A DNA stretch of 64,000 nt from Streptococcus mitis. Its GTDB lineage: Bacteria > Bacillota > Bacilli > Lactobacillales > Streptococcaceae. The notes below the pieces were generated by a model. That model saw only the letters and a list, made by a program, of their open reading frames with translations, was not told the origin of the DNA and ran no database searches. This document shows, one piece after another, positions 36,992-45,434 of the stretch (position 1 is the first letter of the stretch; each line of letters starts with the position of its first letter). The stretch is from NCBI RefSeq assembly GCF_023109105.1, contig NZ_JALDTZ010000003.1:1-64000 (forward strand), written 5' to 3'. The position numbers were made by a program, and so were the translations under genes.

Positions 36992-38063
36992 ATCTATTTT
37001 TCCAGGCTTGGTAACGGGTATCAATTAATAATTGGGTAAGACGTCCCATGGTTTCTCTTTCTTTTGGAGTGAGGGATTGCGCTTGGACGAAGAGATGATG
37101 AATGTGTTCGATAGCCTTGAAGGAAGATAAGTCATTGATGAAGCTAATCCCAGCATCCAGAATGGTACCAAAGAAGAGGTCGAAGTAGAGCTGGAGTTCC
37201 TCATCAGGGACTGTGGCCACCCACTCCTTGAAGGTTGTGTCGACTTGTTGGCTATCACTGTTGGTTTTATCCAGTTGGACGAAGTGCTTATCCTCAATTT
37301 GCCAGCTAAAAGTATCGTGCTGAGCGATACCACCCAAGGCAGTACTTTGAACAATGATTTGGTGGGCAGGGATTTCCAGCATCATACCGATAATGGAACC
37401 TTGTGGAATGAAGACCTTGGTTCTATCCATTATCCTTTGATAGCCCTCGGTCTGTGTCAGTTCTTTATGGAGACCAGGCGCATCAAAGGTATAAACTGCT
37501 GTTATTTGATTTTGCAAGCTTTGCTCAATTTGACTAGCAGCATAGATGGCTAGATTTCCTCCCTTGGAATGCCCAGCCAGAATGACCTTTTGCTTAGGAT
37601 GGTGGGCAAAAAAGTTCTTTAAATAGTGGAGGGCGTGCTTTTGGGCGGGAATTTCCTTCATATAGGTCAGGTGGAAATCTTCCTTCCAGCCAATGATACT
37701 GTCATCAGTCCCACGAAAGACAACCAGATAGGTATCGAGAGTGAGGCGGTAGGTCATAGCCGCAAACTGCTTTTGCAATTCAGGGTCAATGTCATTGATA
37801 AAATGGGAGAGTTTGCAATTTTTAAAGCGCTTGTGTTGAGCTAGTTCATCTAATAGCTGGAGGCGATTTTTACTGGTCAACATGTTAGGTTCCCTTGGAA
37901 CCTGAGCTATCAGGTCTAAAAGTCGCTGAGGAGTTGAGGAGACCAGATTATCAAAGGGGAGGTAGGTGGTTTCTGTTAAGGCTAAAACATCTAATTCATT
38001 CAACGGAAGGTCGTAAAAGGAATCGTATGCGACATCTTTCAGATAGTCAAAAATATTGGCCAT
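36990..38063 (-). CDS. alpha/beta-hydrolase of the Mbeg1-like (DUF2974) family
   Basis: 357-aa cytoplasmic hydrolase-like protein. The nucleophile elbow GHSKGGNLA (about 163-171) is a lipase-type GxSxG; the preceding YLVVFRGTDDSIIGWKEDF segment is diagnostic for the DUF2974/Mbeg1-like group. An Asp (YTFDAPG) and a late His (GGIAQHDTFSW) complete a plausible triad. Substrate unknown; esters or lipids are likely. RBS GGAGCTCC-type sequence upstream. Confidence 0.85.
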   Translation of the reverse strand: MANIFDYLKDVAYDSFYDLPLNELDVLALTETTYLPFDNLVSSTPQRLLDLIAQVPREPNMLTSKNRLQLLDELAQHKRFKNCKLSHFINDIDPELQKQFAAMTYRLTLDTYLVVFRGTDDSIIGWKEDFHLTYMKEIPAQKHALHYLKNFFAHHPKQKVILAGHSKGGNLAIYAASQIEQSLQNQITAVYTFDAPGLHKELTQTEGYQRIMDRTKVFIPQGSIIGMMLEIPAHQIIVQSTALGGIAQHDTFSWQIEDKHFVQLDKTNSDSQQVDTTFKEWVATVPDEELQLYFDLFFGTILDAGISFINDLSSFKAIEHIHHLFVQAQSLTPKERETMGRLTQLLIDTRYQAWKNR

Positions 38064-38190
38064 AGGAGCTCCTTTCTTTTTATTTATCTTATCAAATTTC
38101 CCTCAAATTAGCTAGTAGGATTGCCACACTTTGTTGGCTAAAAACAAGCTATTTCAAATTCAGTTTCAGACCTTCTAGCATGGAAAAATC

Positions 38191-38199
38191 TGTTATAAT
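38191..38199 (+). promoter_or_regulatory. extended -10 promoter of two-component operon
   Basis: TGTTATAAT, 19 bases before the ATG at 38219; also rules out the in-frame ATG at 38180. Confidence 0.7.
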
Positions 38200-38218
38200 A
38201 ATAGAAAAGGAGAAGCGC

Positions 38219-38896
38219 ATGCACAAGATTTTATTAGTAGAAGATGATCAGGTCATTCGTCAACAGGTCGGAAAGATGCTCTCTGAATGGGGATTTGAAG
38301 TGGTTCTGGTAGAAGACTTTATGGAAGTTTTGAGTCTATTTGTCCAGTCGGAACCTCATCTGGTCCTCATGGATATTGGCTTGCCCTTGTTTAATGGCTA
38401 TCACTGGTGTCAGGAAATCCGCAAGATTTCCAAAGTACCCATCATGTTTCTGTCTTCGAGAGACCAGGCTATGGATATCGTCATGGCAATCAATATGGGG
38501 GCGGATGACTTTGTGACCAAGCCCTTTGACCAGCAGGTCCTTCTAGCCAAGGTTCAGGGCTTGTTGCGCCGTTCCTATGAGTTTGGGCGTGACGAGAGCT
38601 TACTGGAATATGCCGGTGTTATCCTCAATACCAAATCCATGGATTTACATTATCAAGGGCAAGTCTTGAATTTGACCAAGAACGAATTCCAGATTTTACG
38701 AGTGCTGTTTGAGCATGCAGGCAATATCGTAGCACGTGATGACCTGATGCGGGAGCTTTGGAACAGTGACTTTTTCATTGATGATAATACGCTCTCTGTT
38801 AATGTGGCTCGTTTGCGTAAAAAGTTGGAAGAGCAGGGCTTGGTAGGATTTATCGAGACCAAGAAAGGGATAGGGTATGGACTGAAGCATGCTTGA
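38219..38896 (+). CDS. OmpR-family response regulator (BceR-like, TCS01 type)
   Basis: 225-aa regulator. The receiver domain (1-115) has acidic pocket EDD at 9-11, phospho-acceptor Asp52 in LMDIGLP, Ser in FLSSRD and Lys in VTKPFD. The C-terminal winged helix (about 130-222) has ARDDLMRELWNS and TLSVNVARLRKKL. ATG 38219 has AAAGGAGAAG upstream. The gene overlaps the kinase gene by 8 bases. Synteny with pneumococcus places it as response regulator of TCS01. The promoter lies 19 bases upstream. Confidence 0.92.
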   Translation: MHKILLVEDDQVIRQQVGKMLSEWGFEVVLVEDFMEVLSLFVQSEPHLVLMDIGLPLFNGYHWCQEIRKISKVPIMFLSSRDQAMDIVMAINMGADDFVTKPFDQQVLLAKVQGLLRRSYEFGRDESLLEYAGVILNTKSMDLHYQGQVLNLTKNEFQILRVLFEHAGNIVARDDLMRELWNSDFFIDDNTLSVNVARLRKKLEEQGLVGFIETKKGIGYGLKHA

Positions 38897-39863
38897 TTGG
38901 AAACAATTTTTTCTAGCCTATCTGCGCTCCCGTAGTCGTCTGTTTGTCTATCTGTTTTCTTTGATGTTTCTGGTCTTGCTCTTTCAGTTTTTATTTGCCA
39001 GTTTGGGAATTTACTTTCTCTACTTTTTCCTCTTGTGTTGCTTTGTAACCATCCTATTTTTCACTTGGGACATATTGGCGGAGATGCAGGTTTATCGCAA
39101 GGAACTTCTCTATGGAGAGAGGGAAGCTAAGTCTCCTTTGGAAATAGCTTTAGCAGAAAAATTAGAAGCGCGTGAGATGGAACTCTATCAGCAGAGGTCA
39201 GAAGCAGAAAGAAAACTGACGGATTTGCTGGATTACTATACCTTATGGGTCCATCAGATTAAGACCCCCATTGCAGCCAGCCAACTCTTAGTTGCAGAAG
39301 TAGCCGACCGCCAACTGAAGCAACAGTTAGAACAGGAAATTTTCAAAATCGACTCCTATACCAACCTAGTCTTACAGTACCTGCGTTTAGAAAGTTTCCA
39401 TGACGATTTGGTCTTAAAGCAAGTTCAAATTGAGGACTTGGTCAAGGAAATAATTCGTAAATATGCTCTTTTCTTTATTCAAAAAGGCTTAAATGTCAAT
39501 CTACATGACCTTGATAAAGAAATCGTGACGGATAAAAAATGGTTACTAGTGGTTATTGAGCAAATCATTTCAAATAGTCTCAAATACACCAAGGAAGGTG
39601 GTCTGGAGATTTATATGGAAGGCCAGGAACTCTGTATCAAGGATACGGGAATCGGGATAAAAAACAGTGATGTCCTCCGAGTCTTTGAACGTGGATTTTC
39701 AGGATATAATGGACGTCTGACCCAGCAGTCATCTGGACTTGGTCTCTATCTATCTAAGAAGATTTCTGAAGAACTAGGTCATCAGATTCGCATCGAGTCT
39801 GAGGTTGGAAAAGGAACGACAGTAAGAATCAAGTTTTCCGATATGAATCTGATAATTGAGTGA
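38889..39863 (+). CDS. intramembrane-sensing histidine kinase (BceS-like, TCS01 type)
   Basis: 324-aa kinase. Two closely spaced membrane helices (about 16-35 and 40-58) with almost no extracytoplasmic loop are typical of BceS-type sensors, which detect antimicrobial peptides through a partner ABC transporter. Phospho-acceptor His122 is in WVHQIKTP; the ATP-binding domain has the N box ISNSLKYTKEGG, G1 DTGIGI and G2 SSGLGLYL. No BceAB transporter gene is adjacent, so the partner would be elsewhere. Terminator at 39878. Confidence 0.92.
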   Translation: MLDWKQFFLAYLRSRSRLFVYLFSLMFLVLLFQFLFASLGIYFLYFFLLCCFVTILFFTWDILAEMQVYRKELLYGEREAKSPLEIALAEKLEAREMELYQQRSEAERKLTDLLDYYTLWVHQIKTPIAASQLLVAEVADRQLKQQLEQEIFKIDSYTNLVLQYLRLESFHDDLVLKQVQIEDLVKEIIRKYALFFIQKGLNVNLHDLDKEIVTDKKWLLVVIEQIISNSLKYTKEGGLEIYMEGQELCIKDTGIGIKNSDVLRVFERGFSGYNGRLTQQSSGLGLYLSKKISEELGHQIRIESEVGKGTTVRIKFSDMNLIIE

Positions 39864-39877
39864 GCATATTAGATAAG

Positions 39878-39906
39878 AGCCCAAGATAAAACAACTGGGC
39901 TTTTTT
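39878..39906 (+). terminator. terminator after two-component operon
   Basis: AGCCCA / TGGGCT stem with T run. Confidence 0.75.
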
Positions 39907-39966
39907 ATCTATAACTGTATATCCGAGTAAATTATTTTATCTAGTAGAAATATGGTTTCCTCACAA

Positions 39967-40013
39967 AAATGTAAGATTACTATTTTAAATGTAAGATAAC
40001 TGTATGATATAAC
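39967..40013 (+). promoter_or_regulatory. 11-bp direct repeats upstream of an extended -10
   Basis: AAATGTAAGAT occurs at 39967-39977 and again at 39987-39997, 20 bases apart, with matching flanks (TTACT/AACT). The second copy covers the -35 position of TGATATAAC (-10 at 40008-40013). Same-strand repeats about two helical turns apart are how response-regulator dimers of the LytTR and similar families bind. Confidence 0.5.
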
Positions 40014-40057
40014 AGTAATTTTTCTGATAAAATTTAAAAATGAGAAAGAGGAAATGT

Positions 40058-40141
40058 GTGAAAAAGTTTAATACTTTTCAACTCAAAACGTTTTTTCTTC
40101 GGATAAGGATACAAAAATTTCTTCCTTTCTCTATCTTTTAA
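40058..40141 (+). CDS. possible 27-aa cationic peptide
   Basis: GTG at 40058 with AAGAGGA 5 bases upstream. The product (MKKFNTFQLKTFFLRIRIQK plus seven residues) has six basic and no acidic residues, and phenylalanine at a quarter of positions. No Gly-Gly leader and no signal-peptide layout. It could be a toxin-like or signalling peptide, a leader peptide, or chance; the promoter with direct repeats just upstream raises the odds that it is expressed. Confidence 0.35.
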   Translation: MKKFNTFQLKTFFLRIRIQKFLPFSIF

Positions 40142-40178
40142 ATTAATTGATTTCTTCAGAGAAAGACTGTAAAATTTT

Positions 40179-40187
40179 TGATATAAT
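40179..40187 (+). promoter_or_regulatory. extended -10 promoter of the K+-channel operon
   Basis: TGATATAAT, about 200 bases before the channel gene at 40384, leaving a long leader. Confidence 0.6.
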
Positions 40188-40370
40188 GTTAAGAAGGGAC
40201 TGATTCAAGACAGTCATATCTGGTCTTTCTTCCAGTCATTTTTCAAACAATATCAGTTGATAATCAGCTTAAATCAGATCTATCAGTTTGTCTATCTTTC
40301 TCTGATGGAGATCATGTCCTATCTTCACTTTGATTATTGGAAAAAACGGCTCGGTCAGGAGCTAGTATGA
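40182..40370 (+). other. open frame of 62 codons without a standard start
   Basis: The frame is open from the -10 box to a TGA at 40368-40370 with protein-like composition (LIQDSHIWSFFQSFFKQYQ...ISLNQIYQFVYLSLMEIMSYL). The only ATGs are late (40305, 40314); a GAAGGGA at 40194-40200 precedes no ATG. It may be a remnant, a gene with an unusual start, or a non-coding leader. Confidence 0.3.
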
Positions 40371-40383
40371 ATAAGGAGAACAA

Positions 40384-40707
40384 ATGAGACGTTTAAAAAT
40401 GTTATGGCATATTATACAGGTTACGGGTTTTACTCGGTTTGCTCTGAGTTTTGTGACCTTTGTTTTTGGGTCAGGAGGCGTGCTTTTCCTAGTTGAACCT
40501 GCTATCACAAATTACGGAGACGGTCTTTGGTATGCTTTTGTGACTTCGACGACTGTCGGCTACGGGGATCTCCTAGCTGTGACCTTGATTGGAAGGATTA
40601 CCAGTGTCTTCTTGACGATTTATGGGCTCATATTTTTTGGCTGTTTATCAGCTGTTATTATTAATTATTATACCGATTTAAATAAGGAAAGAGGAGAGGA
40701 CAAATGA
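40384..40707 (+). CDS. two-helix potassium channel
   Basis: 107-aa pore-only channel of the Ion_trans_2 type. Helix 1 (about 18-38), a pore loop with the K+ selectivity filter TVGYGD at 57-62, and helix 2 (about 68-90) give the minimal KcsA-like architecture; tetramerisation is expected. RBS AGGAGA. Its stop overlaps the DUF389 gene start by 4 bases, so the two are co-translated and probably act together. Confidence 0.9.
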   Translation: MRRLKMLWHIIQVTGFTRFALSFVTFVFGSGGVLFLVEPAITNYGDGLWYAFVTSTTVGYGDLLAVTLIGRITSVFLTIYGLIFFGCLSAVIINYYTDLNKERGEDK

Positions 40708-41753
40708 CTGCCAATTATTCAACACGGGAATACCGTGAGAAATTATACGATGACCTTCATGTTCGATTGAGAGATACAGCGATTTTGATGTGTGCAATTT
40801 TTATTGCCTCTATCGGTCTAAATATGAATTCAACAGCTGTTATTATTGGAGCCATGTTAATTTCACCTCTCATGACACCGATTGTTGGACTGGGATTCGG
40901 TTTAGCTATTTTTGATACGCGTTTAATCAAGCAATCTCTAGAGGTTTTATTGACTCAAGTGTTGGTCAGTTTGCTTGTCTCGACTCTGTATTTCTGGATT
41001 TCTCCCTTGTCTTATGCAAGTAGCGAGTTGATCGCACGAACCTCTCCAACCATTTGGGATGTTCTCATTGCTATTGCTGGTGGGATTGCTGGTGTGATCG
41101 GTTCAAGGAAAAAAGAAGCAAACAATATCGTGCCAGGAGTAGCCATTGCTACAGCTTTGATGCCGCCTATCTGTACTGCTGGCTATGGTTTAGCTAATGG
41201 GAATGTACGATTTTTATTGGGGGCTCTCTATCTTTTCTTGATCAACTGTGTCTTTATCATGCTAGCCAACATTGTTGGAACAAGAATTTTGATGAGAAAA
41301 TCTCCTTTAACTTCATTTAAAGAGCTGAGCATTAAAATGAGAATTGGCTTGATTTCTTTGATTGTATTGTTGATTCTTCCAGCTAGCTATTCGGCAGTTA
41401 CTCTGACAATAGAACAAGCGCGCAAAGAAGGGATCAAACAGTTTGTAGGAAAAGAGTTCGCCAATCATACGGTCATTAATCAAGTCTACAAGTCAAGTAA
41501 TAATGAATTGGTCTTGACGGTTGTTGGAGGTCCGATTTCAGAAGAAGAATTAGAAACCATTCGCCAAAAACAAGCCTCTTACGGTATTCAATCTGTTCAA
41601 TTGAAAGTCAAGCAATTCCATAATTCGGCAAAATTAGATAGTGAGACGATTAAGGAATTTTACGAAAACATTGACAAGTATATCGATCAAAAACTCTCTG
41701 AAAAAGATTCACAAGATGACATCGTAAAAGAAATTGAGGCAGACAAGGACTGA
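40704..41753 (+). CDS. DUF389 membrane protein
   Basis: 349-aa protein of the DUF389 family. The block STAVIIGAMLISPLMTPIVGLGFGLA (about 45-72) and VPGVAIATALMPPICTAGYGLA (about 148-170) are the family hallmarks; about seven helices span 25-235. The C-terminal 110 residues form a soluble, charged domain. Function of the family is not established. The overlapping K+-channel gene suggests a joint role in ion or osmotic homeostasis (inference). Confidence 0.88.
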   Translation: MTANYSTREYREKLYDDLHVRLRDTAILMCAIFIASIGLNMNSTAVIIGAMLISPLMTPIVGLGFGLAIFDTRLIKQSLEVLLTQVLVSLLVSTLYFWISPLSYASSELIARTSPTIWDVLIAIAGGIAGVIGSRKKEANNIVPGVAIATALMPPICTAGYGLANGNVRFLLGALYLFLINCVFIMLANIVGTRILMRKSPLTSFKELSIKMRIGLISLIVLLILPASYSAVTLTIEQARKEGIKQFVGKEFANHTVINQVYKSSNNELVLTVVGGPISEEELETIRQKQASYGIQSVQLKVKQFHNSAKLDSETIKEFYENIDKYIDQKLSEKDSQDDIVKEIEADKD

Positions 41754-41897
41754 GGATAGTCAACTTATCTAACTCATGGAAGCAAATCTTGGGAGGATAT
41801 CCTATATCCAAAAGTTAATGGATAGAAAAGATTGTTGATGAGGATACTATTTGTGGTGGTTTGATCAATCACTACTAACTCAGGTTAAACAAAATAT

Positions 41898-41930
41898 AAA
41901 AAGCAACAACTGAAATAGTTGTTGCTTTTT
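41898..41930. terminator. bidirectional terminator
   Basis: AAAAAGCAACAACT / AGTTGTTGCTTTTT stem, serving the DUF389 operon and thrS. Confidence 0.88.
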
Positions 41931-41964
41931 CTTACTGAAAAATGTTTCTCAGACTGTGATCGTT

Positions 41965-43908
41965 TTATTTCTCAACACGAGATTTGTTGGCGATATCAGC
42001 TAGGATAGCTGCTACAAACTCTTCTACTGACACAGTGTTCGTTTCTTTTTGTCCATAGCGACGAACGTTGACAGTTCCGTCTTCCATTTCCTTGTCACCA
42101 ACGATCAATTGGTAAGGGATCTTGCTAGTTTGTGATGCACGGATCTTGAATTGCATTTTTTCATTACGTTCATCCACATCAGCACGGACACCACGGTCAC
42201 GGAGCTTCTTAGCCACTTCCCAAGCGTAGTCAACGTGTTTCTCGTTAGATACTGGGATGAGAGTTACTTGGTGTGGTGCAAGCCATGTTGGGAAGGCACC
42301 TTTGTAGTTTTCAATCAAGATAGCTGTAAAGCGTTCCATGGTTGAGATAACACCACGGTGAATCATAACTGGACGGTGTTCTTCACCATCAGCTCCGATG
42401 TATTTGAGGTCGAAGCGTTCTGGAAGCAAGAAGTCAAGCTGGATCGTAGAAAGAGTTTCTTCTTTTCCAAGGGCAGTCTTAACCTGGATATCCAATTTTG
42501 GTCCGTAGAAGGCTGCTTCCCCTTCAGCTTCAAAGTAGTCAACACCCATCTCATCAAGGGCAGCACGAAGCATGGTTTGGGCATTTTCCCACATTTCATC
42601 GTTATCAAAGTACTTGTGAGTATCTTGAGGGTCACGAAGAGAGAGGCGGAAACGGTATTCATTCAAGTTGAAATCTTCATAAACATCGATAATCAACTGA
42701 AGAGCACGTTGGAATTCTTCTTGGATTTGTTCTGGAGTCACAAAGAGGTGACCGTCGTTGAGAGACATTTCACGCACACGTTGAAGACCAGTGAGGGCAC
42801 CAGATTTTTCATAGCGGTGCATCATCCCGATTTCAGCGATACGGATTGGCAATTCACGGTATGAGTGAACATGGTGTTTAAAGACTTGGATGTGGTGTGG
42901 ACAGTTCATTGGGCGAAGGACGAATTCTTCCCCATCTCCCATATCCATAGTTGGGAACATGTCTTCTTGGTAATGATCCCAGTGACCAGAAGTCTTGTAA
43001 AGCTCTACAGAAGCAAGTGGTGGAGTGTAAACGTGTTGATAGCCAGAAGCCAACTCTTTATCGACGATGTAGCGTTCTAACTCACGACGGATTGTCGCAC
43101 CATTTGGCAACCAGAATGGTAGACCTTGACCAACTTCTTGAGAAATCATGAAGAGATCAAGCTCTTTACCAAGTTTACGGTGGTCACGTTCTTTGGCTTC
43201 TTCACGCATTTGAAGGTAGTTTTTCAAGTCTTTCTTGTCGAACCAAGCTGTACCGTAAATACGTTGCATCATCGCATTGTCACTATTTCCGCGCCAGTAA
43301 GCACCAGCTACATGGAGAAGGTGGAAGATTTGGATGCGGCCTGTTGAAGGGACGTGAGGTCCACGGCAGAGGTCAACATATTCACCCTGACGGTAGATAG
43401 TCAAACCACCCTCGTCTTCTGAGTGTTCCTCGATCAATTCCAACTTGTAAGGGTCGTCTTTGAAGATTTCACGGGCTTCATCTTTTGTCACTTCTTCACG
43501 AATAGATGGGAAGTTTTCTTTAACGATTTTTTGCATTTCTTCTTCGATACGAGGAAGATCTTCGTTAGAGATTTGACCAGCTTGATTATCAGTATCGTAG
43601 TAGAAACCATCTTCGATAGCTGGACCAACACCCAAGTGAATGTCTGGGAAGAGACGACGAGCTGCTTGTGCAAACAAGTGAGCAGCTGAGTGACGCAAGA
43701 TATCAAGAGCATCTTCGTGATCAGGTGTCATGATTTCGATGCTTCCATCTTCAGTTATCGCACGAGTCGTGTCGATGAGTTTGCCGTTGAATTTACCAGC
43801 AAGAGCTTTTTTAGCTAGGGAATTGCTGATAGATTGGGCAATTTCAAAAGTTGTAACGCCAGATTCGAATTCACGAACAGCGCCATCTGGGAAAGTAATC
43901 TTAATCAT
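41965..43908 (-). CDS. thrS: threonyl-tRNA synthetase
   Basis: Class II synthetase, 647 aa. Domains: N-terminal TGS (about 1-62), the editing domain with [16 protein letters not shown] (His pair near 73-77), SAD region, then catalytic core with the zinc-site motif [10 protein letters not shown] and class II motif 3 [11 protein letters not shown], and the C-terminal anticodon-binding domain (about 540-640). All motifs are intact. It charges tRNA-Thr and removes mischarged serine. RBS AAGGAG precedes the ATG; the T-box leader lies upstream. Confidence 0.97.
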   Translation of the reverse strand: MIKITFPDGAVREFESGVTTFEIAQSISNSLAKKALAGKFNGKLIDTTRAITEDGSIEIMTPDHEDALDILRHSAAHLFAQAARRLFPDIHLGVGPAIEDGFYYDTDNQAGQISNEDLPRIEEEMQKIVKENFPSIREEVTKDEAREIFKDDPYKLELIEEHSEDEGGLTIYRQGEYVDLCRGPHVPSTGRIQIFHLLHVAGAYWRGNSDNAMMQRIYGTAWFDKKDLKNYLQMREEAKERDHRKLGKELDLFMISQEVGQGLPFWLPNGATIRRELERYIVDKELASGYQHVYTPPLASVELYKTSGHWDHYQEDMFPTMDMGDGEEFVLRPMNCPHHIQVFKHHVHSYRELPIRIAEIGMMHRYEKSGALTGLQRVREMSLNDGHLFVTPEQIQEEFQRALQLIIDVYEDFNLNEYRFRLSLRDPQDTHKYFDNDEMWENAQTMLRAALDEMGVDYFEAEGEAAFYGPKLDIQVKTALGKEETLSTIQLDFLLPERFDLKYIGADGEEHRPVMIHRGVISTMERFTAILIENYKGAFPTWLAPHQVTLIPVSNEKHVDYAWEVAKKLRDRGVRADVDERNEKMQFKIRASQTSKIPYQLIVGDKEMEDGTVNVRRYGQKETNTVSVEEFVAAILADIANKSRVEK

Positions 43909-43993
43909 GGTTTTCTCCTTATATTAGTTCTCCATTATTTTTAAAGCAGAAGTGTTTCCCTATTTTGCAGTATTAAATAAAGAAAAACAAAAA

Positions 43994-44202
43994 GCGACAT
44001 CCTCGAAAGGACGTCGCAACGTGGTTCCACCTTCATTTATGTTCCTCAAAAAAGAGGGACACCTCTGATTGGCTCTAACGTGGCCACCGTTTTATGTTTT
44101 CATAAAAGTCAGTAGAGTAGTATCAGTATAGTCTTCCTATGCGTTCTCAGCAACCACGCACTCTCTGGTAGAAAGGGCCTAAGTGACTTATCTCTATGCA
44201 TT
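43994..44202 (-). promoter_or_regulatory. T-box leader of thrS
   Basis: On the minus strand the T-box core AAGGTGGAACCAC (44033-44021) is followed by the terminator stem GCGACGTCCT / AGGATGTCGC (44017-43994) and a U run. Upstream sequence to about 44200 can form the stem-I part. Expected to read uncharged tRNA-Thr. Confidence 0.9.
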
Positions 44203-44230
44203 ATTATAGCATGATTGCGAGATTTTTCAA
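44203..44230 (-). promoter_or_regulatory. promoter of thrS leader
   Basis: On the minus strand TTGAAA (44230-44225), 16-base spacer, TATAAT (44208-44203). Confidence 0.7.
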
Positions 44231-44601
44231 GGTTTTTGTGAAAGTTTTTTGTTTTTTCTTTTTTGTAGAAGATACTTGATTCCAAGACCAGAAGCCATGC
44301 CTGCGAGGGCAAAGATTTCATAGGCTAAGAAGTAGAGAAGGATAAATTCTCCGAAAGTAATGATTGTAAAGCAAAAGAGCAATCCAACTCCAATTAACCA
44401 CCAAACTGAGAACTTGAAACGATAAGAGTAGAATAGTGATACTATGAAAGTCGCCAGTGGAGAAAAGATAATAACGTTGCTGATGAAGAGCTCCTTCAAG
44501 ATATAGTTTTCAGTAATAGTCCATAATAACAGTTCATAAAGTGGCCAATAAAAGAAAAATATAACCAGATAGTAGGGGAGATATTGAGAGAATTTACGCA
44601 T
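44227..44601 (-). CDS. small membrane protein, unknown function
   Basis: 124-aa protein with about four hydrophobic segments (about 8-28, 38-60, 64-85, 88-108) and a strongly basic C-terminus (QKRKNKKLSQKP). I start at the ATG at 44601 (MRKFSQYL), which has GAGGTGA at a 5-base distance, rather than 7 codons upstream. No family recognised. Its 3' end overlaps the thrS promoter -35, so it may read into the thrS leader. Confidence 0.65.
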   Translation of the reverse strand: MRKFSQYLPYYLVIFFFYWPLYELLLWTITENYILKELFISNVIIFSPLATFIVSLFYSYRFKFSVWWLIGVGLLFCFTIITFGEFILLYFLAYEIFALAGMASGLGIKYLLQKRKNKKLSQKP

Positions 44602-44687
44602 GGTAATCACCTCACTTTTCAAGCTGTCTACTTAGATATCCTTCCTATAACTATTATAGCACATTTGCGGTATAGATAGTAAATTAG

Positions 44688-44716
44688 TTGACAAAGAACC
44701 TAGTTATTGGTAGAAT
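44688..44716 (+). promoter_or_regulatory. rpsO promoter
   Basis: TTGACA (44688-44693), 17-base spacer, TAGAAT (44711-44716) with TGG extension: a near-consensus strong promoter. Confidence 0.88.
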
Positions 44717-44719
44717 AAG

Positions 44720-44806
44720 AAATGTCGTAAAGACAAATAACTTCTTCTTGGTTACAGGCATGCCAACCTGTCACTCGGATGAAGCCAAATAAAAAGGAGA
44801 AACATC
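44720..44806 (+). promoter_or_regulatory. rpsO mRNA leader
   Basis: About 80-base leader with the hairpin ACAGG / CCTGT (44755-44772) and RBS AAAAGGAG. Free S15 represses its own mRNA through a structured leader in several bacteria; the position fits, the fold is unverified. Confidence 0.5.
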
Positions 44807-45076
44807 ATGGCAATCTCAAAAGAGAAAAAAAATGAAATCATTGCACAATATGCACGTCACGAAGGTGATACAGGTTCAGTAGAGGTTCAAGTTGCTGTCC
44901 TTACTTGGGAAATCAACCACCTTAACGAACACATCAAACAACACAAAAAAGACCACGCTACTTACCGTGGATTGATGAAGAAAATCGGTCGCCGTCGTAA
45001 CTTGCTTGCATACTTGCGTAAAAACGACGTTAACCGTTACCGTGAGTTAATCAACTCTCTTGGACTTCGTCGTTAA
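44807..45076 (+). CDS. rpsO: 30S ribosomal protein S15
   Basis: 89-aa primary 16S rRNA-binding protein of the small-subunit platform. The conserved core [20 protein letters not shown] and [25 protein letters not shown] is complete. The Thr/Trp in VLTWEI occupies the position usually TERI or TNRI. Its own promoter, strong codon bias and the leader at 44720. Followed immediately by a large inverted repeat and a terminator. Confidence 0.98.
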   Translation: MAISKEKKNEIIAQYARHEGDTGSVEVQVAVLTWEINHLNEHIKQHKKDHATYRGLMKKIGRRRNLLAYLRKNDVNRYRELINSLGLRR

Positions 45077-45180
45077 TCTTGCGTCTAAAACGTTTCTATA
45101 CTTCGTTGGCTTCGCCTCGATGTACCATCAGTACAATCTTCGGCTTGCCGCCTAGTCTATAAACGTTTTATCCAGCAAGA
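45077..45180. repeat. 104-bp imperfect inverted repeat (RUP-like)
   Basis: The ends TCTTGC...AAAACGTTT-TATA (45077-45100) and TATA-AACGTTTT...GCAAGA (45157-45180) are complementary. An inner hairpin GATGTAC / GTACAATC lies near 45118-45138. Size and shape resemble the about 107-bp RUP elements of pneumococcus; I cannot confirm the match. It sits between the rpsO stop and its terminator. Confidence 0.55.
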
Positions 45181-45183
45181 ATC

Positions 45184-45211
45184 AAGCTCTCTGACTTCAG
45201 GGAGCTTTTTT
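45184..45211 (+). terminator. rpsO terminator (copy 1)
   Basis: AAGCTCTCTG / CAGGGAGCTT stem with T run. The 16 bases AGCTCTCTGACTTCAG recur at 46191-46206 behind cadD. Confidence 0.85.
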
Positions 45212-45434
45212 ATTGAGGTTTTATCGGCCACAATTTTGGAGACTACAAAAACCTTGCGCTTGAGTCAATTTAGTTGAAATAGGACTACAAAAACCTCAAA
45301 TGGTAGTAGTCTGCAAGACCCTCGGAGAGCCCACACTTTACGAAGTAAAGTATAGTATGTTATACTTTACATGGAAGTAGTCACCGAATTCCAGTTAGAA
45401 ATTACTTTGTAACTACGTTTTTAGGAGGAGTAAA
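45212..45434 (+). promoter_or_regulatory. cadD upstream region with palindromic promoter
   Basis: No long ORF. ACTTTAC / GTAAAGT (45334-45350) is a perfect dyad with a 3-base centre, and TATACTTTAC repeats one arm at 45361. TTTACG with TATACT at 18-base spacing is a possible promoter lying across the dyad, an arrangement suited to repressor control. Confidence 0.45.

Noticed and set aside
40054..40071. ATG at 40054 as the start of the small ORF
   Set aside because: That frame stops after five codons; the GTG at 40058 is the only longer option.
41754..41897. Possible small gene between DUF389 and the terminator
   Set aside because: Only short frames without RBS; a GGATATCC-type palindrome near 41797-41813 was seen but has no context.
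42358..42864. 168-codon open frame antisense to thrS
   Set aside because: Shadow frame in a highly biased core gene; no RBS and no protein-like features.
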